Assembly (NCBI RefSeq): GCF_050729195.1
Contig: NZ_JBOHKS010000240.1
Coordinates: forward strand, 1 to 5,348
Direction: 5' to 3'
Length of the DNA: 5,348 nt
Source of the DNA: Hypericibacter sp050729195
GTDB lineage: Bacteria > Pseudomonadota > Alphaproteobacteria > Dongiales > Dongiaceae
Below, one piece after another: positions 1 to 5,348 of the stretch. The notes beneath the pieces are model-generated. The model was not told where the DNA came from, ran no database searches, and saw only the letters and a list, made by a program, of their open reading frames with translations. Within the stretch, counting starts at the first letter, position 1; each line of letters begins with the position of its first letter. The position numbers and the translations under genes were made by a program.

Positions 1-76
1 GCCGTTCAGACCGGAGGCGCCGCGGCCAGGGCAGGCGCTCTCGAATTGGTGGCGGCCCTGTCTTTCGTCGGGGTCG

Positions 77-113
77 AAAATTCCGGGCGCGTGCCGCCGT
101 CGCGCGCCCGGAA
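77..113 (-). terminator. Rho-independent terminator of nrdJ
   Basis: A perfect 11-bp inverted repeat pairs positions 81-91 (TTCCGGGCGCG) with 103-113 (CGCGCCCGGAA) around an 11-nt loop. Read on the minus strand, the stem is followed at once by TTTT (80-77). Read on the plus strand there is no T run after the stem, so the signal is directional and serves transcription leaving nrdJ. The stem begins 64 bp beyond the nrdJ stop codon. The pairing and T run are seen directly; termination is inferred from them. Confidence 0.85.
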
Positions 114-177
114 GTTGACAGGGAGACTCAGATAAACGTCACCTCTTAGTCACGTCCTGTGCCATTACCGCCGCTGC

Positions 178-3100
178 TTACGAGCAGCCGCTGGTCGATC
201 CGCAGGTGGTGCACTTCATGCAAGTCCCGTTGCGGACCAGAGTGAAATTGCCGCATTCACCGCAGGCGTCCCCCTCATAGCCCTTGAGCTTCGCCTCGCG
301 AATCCTCTCGAGCTTCGTATCGACGGCCTGCATGACGGCGACCCCGACGGCAACCGCTTCGGCGGTGCCATTGCCGGCGAGCCCTTCCACGGCAGAGATC
401 GATGCCGTGCCATTTCCCATTTGCGCCGAGACGGTGCTGTGGCCATTGCCGATGGTCGCGGTCATCACCGTGTCGTCGCCATTGACCACCCGCTGCATGC
501 CGCTCTGCTTGAGCACGAACAGGTTGGTCGAGCGCACGAAGCCGGTGCTGACCAGGCGCTTGGCTTCCATCGCGATCGCCGGCTTTGACATGGCCGGCAT
601 GTTGCCGTCGCCGGTGCCGTTGCCGACGCTGTCGGGCAGGAGATCGCCCGGCTGGGCATGGGCGAGGTCGGTGCGCGCGAGGTAGGAGATGGCGAGCTCG
701 CGGAACACGTAATCGAGGATCGACGTCGCCATCTTGATGGCGTCGTTGCCTTCGACGATGCCGTTGGGCTCGAAGCGGGTGAAGGTGAAGGCCTCCACGA
801 ACTCCTCGAGCGGCACGCCATATTGCAGGCCGATCGAGATCGCGATCGCGAAATTGTTCATCAGGCTGCGGAAGGCGGCGCCCTCCTTGTGCATGTCGAT
901 GAAGATCTCGCCGACCGTGCCGTCCTCATACTCGCCGGTATGGAGATAGACCTTGTGGCCGCCGACGATGGCCTTCTGGGTGTAGGATTTGCGGCGGTTG
1001 GGCAGGCGTTTGCGGTCATGCTTGGCCACCCGCTCGACGATCCGCTCCACGATGCGCTCGGCGATGATCGGCGCGCGCTGGGCGGCCGTCTGCTCCAATA
1101 CCTCCTCGAGCTCGTCCTCGTCCTCGAAAATCTGCGACTGCAGGGGCTGCGACAGCTTGGAGCCGTCGCGATAGAGCGCGTTCGCCTTGATGCCGAGGCG
1201 CCAGGACAGCATGTAGGCGTCCTTGCAATCCTCGACCGTGGCGCTGTTCGGCATGTTGATGGTCTTGGAGATGGCGCCGGAGATGAAGGACTGCGCCGCC
1301 GCCATCATGGTGATGTGGCTGTCGACCGAGAGGTAGCGCTTGCCGATGCGCCCGCAAGGGTTGGCGCAGTCGAAGATCGGCAGATGTTCCGCCTTCAGGC
1401 GTGGCGCGCCCTCGAGCGTCATGGCGCCGCAGCAATAGGTGTTGGCCTGCTCTATCTGCAGCTTGGTGAAGCCCAGCTCCGCCAGCATGTCGAAGCCGAC
1501 CTCGTTGAGCTGCTCGGCCGTGAAGCTGAGGCCTGCGATGCAGAACGCCTCGCCCAGCACCCATTTGTTGAAGGCGAAGCGGATGTCGAAGGCGGTGGCC
1601 AGTGCCCCTTCCAGCGCCTGCAGCGCGCCGGCGGTGAAGCCCTTCGCGCGCAAGGCCGCATGATTGACGCCCGGTGATTGCTCCAGCGTGCCGTGGCCGA
1701 CGGCGTAGCGGATGATGTCCTCGATCTTGGCCTCGTCATAGCCCAGCGCCTTGAGCGCCTGGGGCACCATGCGGTTGATGATCTTGAAGTAGCCGCCGCC
1801 GGCGAGCTTCTTGAACTTCACCAGCGCGAAGTCGGGCTCGATGCCGGTGGTGTCGCAATCCATCACCAGGCCGATCGTGCCGGTCGGCGCGATCACGGTG
1901 GATTGGGCGTTGCGATAGCCATGCTCCTCGCCCAGCGTCAGCGCCAGGTCCCAGGCCTTGCGGGCGTGTTCGCCCAGCGCCTTGTCCACGATGTTGGCGT
2001 GGTCGAGCGGCAGCGGCAGGACCGTCAGGTTCTCATAGCCCTTGGTCTCGCCATGGGCGGCGCGGCGGTGGTTGCGGATGACGCGCAGCATGGCGTCGCG
2101 GTTCTTGTCGTAGCCCGGGAAGGTGCCGAGCTCGCCCGCCATCTCGGCCGAGGTCGCGTAGGCGACACCGGTCATGATCGCGGTCAAGGCGCCGCAGAGC
2201 GCGCGGCCCTTGTCGCTGTCATAGGGCAGGCCCATCGCCATCAGGAGGCCGCCGATATTGGCGTAACCCAGGCCCAGCGTGCGGAACTCGTAGGAGAGCT
2301 GGGCGATCTCGCGCGACGGGAACTGCGCCATCAGCACCGAGATCTCGAGCGTGACCGTCCAGAGCCGGGTCGCATGCTCATAGGCCTCGATGTCGAAGCT
2401 GCCGTCATCCTTGCGGAAGGTCATCAGGTTCAGCGACGCCAGATTGCAGGCCGTGTCGTCGAGGAACATGTATTCCGAGCAGGGATTGGACGCGTTGATG
2501 CGGCCGCTCGCGGGGCAGGTATGCCATTCGTTGATGGTGGTGTCGTACTGGACGCCCGGATCGGCGCTGGCCCAGGCGGCGTGCGAGATCTTCTCCCACA
2601 GCTCGCGGGCCTTCATGGTCTTGGAGACCTTGCCGTCGGTGCGCCGGATCAGCTTCCAGTCGCCGTCGGTCTTCACCGCCTCGATGAAGCCGTTGGTGAC
2701 CCGCACCGAATTGTTGGAGTTCTGGCCGGAGACCGTCAGATAGGCGTCCGAATCCCAATCGGTGTCGTAGGTGCGGAACTCGATCGACTTGTAACCCTGC
2801 TGGGCGAACTGGATCACGCGCTGGATGTAGTTCTCCGGCAGCATGACCTTGCGCGCGGCCTTGATCGCGGTCTTCAGCGCCTTGTTCTGCTTGGGATCGA
2901 AGCGCCCGTCGGTCTTGTCGGCATGGCAGGCGGCGATGATCGCGTTCAGATGGGGGCCGGCGAGGCGCGAGCCCGCCACCAGGGCCGCGACCTTCTGCTC
3001 CTCGACGACCTTCCAGTCGATATATTCCTCGATATCAGGATGATCGAGATCGACCGTGACCATCTTGGCGGCGCGGCGCGTGGTGCCGCCCGACTTGATG

Positions 3101-3900
3101 GCACCGGCCGCGCGGTCGCCGATCTTGAGGAAGCTCATCAGGCCCGACGACTTGCCGCCGCCCGAGAGCTTCTCGCCCGAGCCGCGCAGCATCGAGAAGT
3201 TCGAGCCGGTGCCCGAGCCATATTTGAACAGGCGCGCCTCGCGCACCCAGAGATCCATGATGCCACCCTCGTTCACGAGGTCGTCGGACACCGACTGGAT
3301 GAAGCAGGCATGGGGCTGGGGGTGCTCATAGGCCGAGGCCGAAGCGACCAGCTTGCCGCTCTCGAAATCGACGTAATAGTGGCCTTGCGAAGGGCCATCG
3401 ATGCCATAGGCCCAATGCAGGCCCGTGTTGAACCATTGCGGGCTGTTGGGGGCGCCCATCTGACGCGCCAGCATGAAGCGCATCTCGTCGTAATAGGCCT
3501 GGGCGTCGTCCTCGCCGTCGAAATAGCCGCCCTTCCAACCCCAATAGGCCCAGGTGCCGGCCAGGCGGTCGAACACCTGGGTCGCCGAGGTCTCGCCGAC
3601 CACGCGCTGCGCCGGCTCGAGGCCCGCCAGGGCCGTTTCGTCCGGGACATGGCGCCAGAGGAAGGAGGGGACGGTATTCTCCTCGACCGACTTCAGCCGG
3701 GCCGGAACCCCCGCCTTGCGGAAATACTTCTGGGCCAGCACGTCGCAGGCGACCTGGGACCAGTCGGCCGGCACGTCGATGTCGCGCAGCTGGAACACCA
3801 GCGAGCCATCCGGGTTGCGGATCTCACTCGTGGTCTTGCGGAACTCGATGTCGGCATAAGGAGAATCCCCGGCACGCGTGAAGCGACGGTCGATACGCAT
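178..3900 (-). CDS. nrdJ: Vitamin B12-dependent (class II) ribonucleoside-diphosphate reductase NrdJ
   Basis: This 1,240-residue protein reduces ribonucleotides to deoxyribonucleotides in the cytoplasm, using adenosylcobalamin to generate a thiyl radical. It needs no oxygen and no separate radical subunit. An N-terminal class II domain (about 10-130) is followed by the catalytic barrel (about 150-920). The NPCSE motif carries the presumed thiyl-radical Cys474 with Asn472 and Glu476. Cys199 (HACF) and Cys485 (CNLASLNL) are the presumed redox pair. The 11-residue spacing 474-485 equals C322-C333 of the Thermotoga enzyme as I recall it. A PTGTIG loop lies at 672-677, and GAISKTINMPNSATVEDCKDAY-type sequence closes the barrel. 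A charged linker (925-961), a TSCPD-like domain (about 965-1080), a Gly/Asn-rich linker and a Cys-rich tail (C1213, C1216, C1227, C1230, C1233, C1239) follow. The ATG at 3900 is preceded directly by an in-frame TAA, so the start cannot lie upstream. It has its own promoter and terminator. Family assignment is very secure; residue roles come from homology. Confidence 0.97.
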   Translation of the reverse strand: MRIDRRFTRAGDSPYADIEFRKTTSEIRNPDGSLVFQLRDIDVPADWSQVACDVLAQKYFRKAGVPARLKSVEENTVPSFLWRHVPDETALAGLEPAQRVVGETSATQVFDRLAGTWAYWGWKGGYFDGEDDAQAYYDEMRFMLARQMGAPNSPQWFNTGLHWAYGIDGPSQGHYYVDFESGKLVASASAYEHPQPHACFIQSVSDDLVNEGGIMDLWVREARLFKYGSGTGSNFSMLRGSGEKLSGGGKSSGLMSFLKIGDRAAGAIKSGGTTRRAAKMVTVDLDHPDIEEYIDWKVVEEQKVAALVAGSRLAGPHLNAIIAACHADKTDGRFDPKQNKALKTAIKAARKVMLPENYIQRVIQFAQQGYKSIEFRTYDTDWDSDAYLTVSGQNSNNSVRVTNGFIEAVKTDGDWKLIRRTDGKVSKTMKARELWEKISHAAWASADPGVQYDTTINEWHTCPASGRINASNPCSEYMFLDDTACNLASLNLMTFRKDDGSFDIEAYEHATRLWTVTLEISVLMAQFPSREIAQLSYEFRTLGLGYANIGGLLMAMGLPYDSDKGRALCGALTAIMTGVAYATSAEMAGELGTFPGYDKNRDAMLRVIRNHRRAAHGETKGYENLTVLPLPLDHANIVDKALGEHARKAWDLALTLGEEHGYRNAQSTVIAPTGTIGLVMDCDTTGIEPDFALVKFKKLAGGGYFKIINRMVPQALKALGYDEAKIEDIIRYAVGHGTLEQSPGVNHAALRAKGFTAGALQALEGALATAFDIRFAFNKWVLGEAFCIAGLSFTAEQLNEVGFDMLAELGFTKLQIEQANTYCCGAMTLEGAPRLKAEHLPIFDCANPCGRIGKRYLSVDSHITMMAAAQSFISGAISKTINMPNSATVEDCKDAYMLSWRLGIKANALYRDGSKLSQPLQSQIFEDEDELEEVLEQTAAQRAPIIAERIVERIVERVAKHDRKRLPNRRKSYTQKAIVGGHKVYLHTGEYEDGTVGEIFIDMHKEGAAFRSLMNNFAIAISIGLQYGVPLEEFVEAFTFTRFEPNGIVEGNDAIKMATSILDYVFRELAISYLARTDLAHAQPGDLLPDSVGNGTGDGNMPAMSKPAIAMEAKRLVSTGFVRSTNLFVLKQSGMQRVVNGDDTVMTATIGNGHSTVSAQMGNGTASISAVEGLAGNGTAEAVAVGVAVMQAVDTKLERIREAKLKGYEGDACGECGNFTLVRNGTCMKCTTCGSTSGCS

Positions 3901-3907
3901 TTAATAA

Positions 3908-3912
3908 CCCCC
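3908..3912 (-). promoter_or_regulatory. Weak ribosome binding site of nrdJ
   Basis: On the minus strand a run of five G (3912-3908) sits 7 nt before the ATG at 3900, separated by an AT-rich TTATTAA spacer. It is a poor match to AGGAGG, but it is the only purine-rich stretch at the right distance. The spacer ends in TAA in frame with nrdJ, which fixes the start at 3900. Confidence 0.5.
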
Positions 3913-4027
3913 ATGGAGGCCGAAATTCGCAGAATCCTCTCCCCTCTTGAGCTTTCACTCGAAAGACGCTCTACAGGGATTTGATCCGCCGCCAGATATT
4001 GGGGCCCAACCGCACCGGCGTCCCAAC

Positions 4028-4056
4028 ATATTGATCGCGGAGTCATGAGTTTGCAA
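4028..4056 (-). promoter_or_regulatory. Candidate sigma70-type promoter for nrdJ
   Basis: On the minus strand TTGCAA (4056-4051) is followed after 17 bp by CAATAT (4033-4028). The first hexamer matches TTGACA at four of six positions and the second matches TATAAT at three of six. The -10 match is weak, but alphaproteobacterial promoters are often degenerate. Transcription would start near 4021, giving a leader of about 120 nt. The -35 hexamer overlaps the downstream NrdR-like box by 3 bp, as expected for a repressed promoter. The hexamers are seen; promoter activity is inferred. Confidence 0.4.
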
Positions 4057-4069
4057 CCACATTCTGTGG
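4054..4069 (-). promoter_or_regulatory. NrdR box, promoter-proximal (degenerate)
   Basis: The 16-mer CAACCACATTCTGTGG matches about 9 of 16 positions of the NrdR-box consensus as I recall it (acaCwAtATaTwGtgt), including the C4, A6, A8, T9 and G13 core. It also contains a 13-bp palindrome, CCACA-TTC-TGTGG (4057-4069). Alone it would be weak. Its start is exactly 31 bp from the start of the much better box at 4085, with a 15-bp gap, which is the usual three-helical-turn spacing of tandem NrdR boxes. It abuts the candidate -35 element of nrdJ. Confidence 0.6.
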
Positions 4070-4084
4070 CCGATTTTCCCCCAA

Positions 4085-4100
4085 ACACTAAATGTAGTGC
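4085..4100 (-). promoter_or_regulatory. NrdR box, promoter-distal (strong match)
   Basis: The 16-mer ACACTAAATGTAGTGC matches about 13 of 16 positions of the recalled NrdR-box consensus and is itself a near-palindrome. It lies 185 bp upstream of the nrdJ start. NrdR is a zinc-finger/ATP-cone repressor that binds tandem boxes upstream of ribonucleotide reductase genes when dATP is high. The box, its partner 31 bp away and the downstream RNR gene support one another. No nrdR gene lies in the window. Confidence 0.8.
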
Positions 4101-4182
4101 ATCGCAATAGGCCTAGTGGGTCGCGTATGGCGGATTTCCGCGCCTTATGGTTAAGGAATGATGAAGGCATATTGCGGTGCAC
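4097..4182. repeat. Long imperfect inverted repeat upstream of nrdJ
   Basis: Positions 4097-4114 and 4165-4182 are reverse complements at 16 of 18 positions. The outer 13 bp (GTGCATCGCAATA against TATTGCGGTGCAC) have one mismatch and the inner GCCT/AGGC is perfect. The 50-bp interior holds a small hairpin, GCGG-ATTT-CCGC (4130-4141). The left arm overlaps the last four bases of the distal NrdR box. The element lies between the oxidoreductase terminator and the nrdJ promoter, in a relatively AT-rich stretch. It could be a paired site for another regulator, a dispersed intergenic repeat or a structured RNA. I do not recognise it as a named family. Confidence 0.6.
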
Positions 4183-4192
4183 AAATTGAGGA

Positions 4193-4237
4193 ATAAAACG
4201 GGCTGGGAAGCGAGCGATCAGGGACTCCGATCAGCCC
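4193..4237 (-). terminator. Probable intrinsic terminator of the oxidoreductase gene
   Basis: On the minus strand GGGCTG (4237-4232) pairs with CAGCCC (4205-4200), which is followed by G and then TTTTATT (4198-4192). The 26-nt loop can form a smaller internal stem from two GATC tetramers (4215-4218 and 4229-4232), though the second overlaps the outer stem by one base. The outer stem begins 40 bp beyond the oxidoreductase stop. The outer stem is only 6 bp, so strength is uncertain, but the T-rich tract is well placed. It suggests nrdJ is not cotranscribed with the upstream gene. Confidence 0.6.
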
Positions 4238-4277
4238 TCTTTGAAGACTCGCCAAGCGCAGATTCTCGCCTCCTCTT

Positions 4278-5348
4278 TCAGTGGGCGAGGCGGTCCTTGA
4301 GGTCGAACCAGGCCATGGCGAGGGGCACGAACCAGGCTTCGCCACGGTGATAGAAGCGAGTCGGGAAGGGCAGGTCGTCGAAGGCCGTTGCGCCATCGGA
4401 GGCACCCAAGATCCGGCGTGCCAGCTTGAGGCCGAGCCAGCTGCCCATCGGGATGCCCATATAGTTGTAGCCCAGCGCGTAATGCACCCGGTCCTTCCGG
4501 CCGATATGGGGGAGGACGTCGAAGCTGGCGGCGCAGCGCCCGGTCCAGGCATGCCTGATCCGGGTTCCGGCCAGATCGGGAAAGAGCCGAACCAGCCGGC
4601 GATGCAGGATCGCCGCCTTGGCCTTGAGGTCGCGCGCGGGCCCGCCGGTGCGTCCGCCGAAGAGCAGGCGCGAGCGGTCTGGCGAGAGCCGCAGGAAATC
4701 GATGTTCATCCGGTAATCCTCGACGATGCGAGGGTTGGGCAGGATCCGCGCCAGTCGCTCGGGCGCCAGCGGTTCGGTCGCGATCATGAAGCCGTGGAAC
4801 GGCACCACCCGCCGCCGCAGCGCCGGGGTCAGGCCGCCAGTATAGCCGTTGGTGGCGATGATGACGTCGCGGGCCGCGATGCCGCCCCGCGTCGTCTGCA
4901 GGGTCACCTTGTCGGGCCAGAAATCGAGCGACGTCACGGCGGTCAGATCGTGGACCGCGACGCCTGCCGCCCGCGCGCTCGCCAGCAATCCCTGATGATA
5001 GAGCGCCGGGTGGATCGCGCCGCGGTCGGGCCCGTAGCTGCCGCCCTGATAGAGCTCGGTGCCGAGATGGAGATGCTGGCGCGATTTCGGCACCATCTCG
5101 AATTCCTCGCCCAGATGGCGGCGCTGGATCTCGAGCTTGCGGCCGAAGGAATCATATTGGCGCTGGGAAAAGACCGGGATGAAGCGGCCGCAGCGCTCGA
5201 GCTGGCAGTCGATCTTCTCCTCTTCGACGACGCGATAGACCTGGTCGTAGGCGGCCCAGACCTCGCCATAGAGCGTCTTGGCCCGGTCGAGCCCGACGCT
5301 GTCGATCAGGTCGGCGAAATCGGGCACCAGGGCGCGGCCCACGAAGCC
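4278..5348 (-). CDS. FAD-dependent oxidoreductase, DAO / gamma-glutamylputrescine oxidase-like (5' end outside window)
   Basis: The frame is open to the right window edge and ends at TGA 4280-4278, giving 356 visible codons. The family fold is a flavoprotein that oxidises an amine or amino-acid C-N bond, passing electrons to FAD and usually oxygen. Supporting sequence includes IATNGYTGG (about 4833-4860), typical of the FAD-contacting segment; LLFGGRTGG (near 4640-4670); WTGRCAASFDVLPHIGR (about 4497-4545); and GYNYMGIPMGSWLG (about 4430-4470), which matches the C-terminal flavin-binding loop of DAO proteins. The first visible residues, GFVGRAL, resemble the segment just after SGRNGGF in PuuB/OrdL-like proteins. 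The GTG at 5342 is therefore internal, and the GxGxxG dinucleotide-binding region lies beyond the edge. Substrate cannot be decided: glutamylputrescine, other amines, sarcosine-like compounds or amino acids are all possible. No neighbouring pathway gene is visible. Confidence 0.85.
   Translation of the reverse strand, partial: GFVGRALVPDFADLIDSVGLDRAKTLYGEVWAAYDQVYRVVEEEKIDCQLERCGRFIPVFSQRQYDSFGRKLEIQRRHLGEEFEMVPKSRQHLHLGTELYQGGSYGPDRGAIHPALYHQGLLASARAAGVAVHDLTAVTSLDFWPDKVTLQTTRGGIAARDVIIATNGYTGGLTPALRRRVVPFHGFMIATEPLAPERLARILPNPRIVEDYRMNIDFLRLSPDRSRLLFGGRTGGPARDLKAKAAILHRRLVRLFPDLAGTRIRHAWTGRCAASFDVLPHIGRKDRVHYALGYNYMGIPMGSWLGLKLARRILGASDGATAFDDLPFPTRFYHRGEAWFVPLAMAWFDLKDRLAH

Larger units (their letters stand above)
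3901..4277. other. Intergenic regulatory region between the oxidoreductase gene and nrdJ
   Basis: This 377-bp gap holds no convincing gene. From right to left it contains the oxidoreductase terminator, the inverted repeat, two NrdR-like boxes, the candidate promoter, and a leader of about 120 nt before nrdJ. The leader can form a short hairpin, CTTTC-ACTC-GAAAG (3952-3965). I looked for a cobalamin riboswitch because the enzyme uses B12, but found nothing like the conserved B12-box core. Small open frames here start inside regulatory DNA and show no recognisable protein. Confidence 0.7.

Noticed and set aside
27..60. CAGGGC (27-32) and GCCCTG (55-60) as a second hairpin downstream of nrdJ.
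   Set aside because: A 6-bp stem with a 22-nt loop and no T run is expected by chance in GC-rich sequence.
1..135. Plus-strand frame open from the left edge to a TAA at 133-135, possibly the 3' end of a convergent gene.
   Set aside because: The 44 visible codons are Ala/Gly/Arg-rich with no recognisable motif, and they run through the strong nrdJ terminator stem. Two other plus frames are nearly as open, as expected at this GC content. The window edge prevents a decision.
161..171. A GGTAATGGCAC sequence just past the nrdJ stop that resembles the GNGT-encoding units of the NrdJ linker.
   Set aside because: It is one short match out of frame with nrdJ. The family-typical C-terminus ending GSTSGCS is already complete before the stop, so a frameshifted extension is not supported.
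658..3984. A plus-strand frame that is open for over 1,100 codons except for one TGA at 1675-1677, antisense to nrdJ.
   Set aside because: Its codon boundaries coincide with those of nrdJ, so a stop appears only where nrdJ uses TTA, CTA or TCA. These codons are rare in a GC-rich gene. The single stop matches one TCA serine in nrdJ. The translation is low-complexity, rich in Ala, Arg, Gly, Leu and Val, with no recognisable domain.
3693..4088. A 131-codon minus-strand frame overlapping the nrdJ start.
   Set aside because: It overlaps nrdJ by about 200 bp in another frame, and its upstream part covers regulatory DNA. The nrdJ frame is clearly the coding one by family similarity.
3901..4100. Possible cobalamin riboswitch before the B12-dependent enzyme.
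   Set aside because: I found no B12-box-like core or the CCCGCAACTGT-type segment expected of the family. The leader of about 120 nt is also short for a complete cobalamin aptamer plus expression platform.
3955..4182. A 75-codon minus-strand frame in the intergenic region, starting at GTG 4182.
   Set aside because: It starts inside the inverted repeat and runs through both NrdR-like boxes and the promoter. It has no evident ribosome binding site and no recognisable protein features.
5340..5342. GTG at 5342 as the start codon of the oxidoreductase.
   Set aside because: The frame stays open to the edge, and the visible N-terminus aligns with the middle of the FAD-binding domain in this family. 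The GxGxxG region must lie upstream.

Overview
The window is GC-rich (roughly 65% by eye) and carries two protein-coding genes, both on the minus strand, separated by a 377-bp intergenic region. The closest match I recognise for both genes is from Alphaproteobacteria. The large gene has the long (about 1,240-residue) alphaproteobacterial form of adenosylcobalamin-dependent ribonucleotide reductase. The genus cannot be fixed from this sequence.

Layout in the direction of transcription, right to left. (1) 5348-4278 is the 3' part of an FAD-dependent oxidoreductase of the DAO / glutamylputrescine-oxidase-like family. Its N-terminal Rossmann FAD-binding motif lies beyond the right edge. (2) 4277-3901 is intergenic. 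It holds a probable intrinsic terminator for the oxidoreductase (4193-4237), a long imperfect inverted repeat (4097-4182), two tandem NrdR-box-like operators 31 bp apart (4085-4100 and 4054-4069), a candidate sigma70-type promoter, a leader of about 120 nt and a weak ribosome binding site. (3) 3900-178 is a complete nrdJ, the class II ribonucleotide reductase. (4) 177-1 holds a strong stem-loop terminator for nrdJ (77-113), then about 76 bp with no assignable gene.

The two genes look like separate transcription units. The oxidoreductase ends in its own terminator. nrdJ appears to start from its own promoter, where NrdR, the (d)ATP-sensing repressor of ribonucleotide reductase genes, would bind. 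nrdJ makes deoxyribonucleotides for DNA synthesis using cobalamin. The oxidoreductase probably oxidises an amine or amino acid, and I see no functional link between the two.

I find no mobile element, CRISPR array, tRNA, rRNA or clearly new multi-gene system. The points most worth a second look are the NrdR operator pair, the unexplained inverted repeat that touches it, and a Gly-Asn-Gly-rich tether before the C-terminal zinc-ribbon-like tail of NrdJ.
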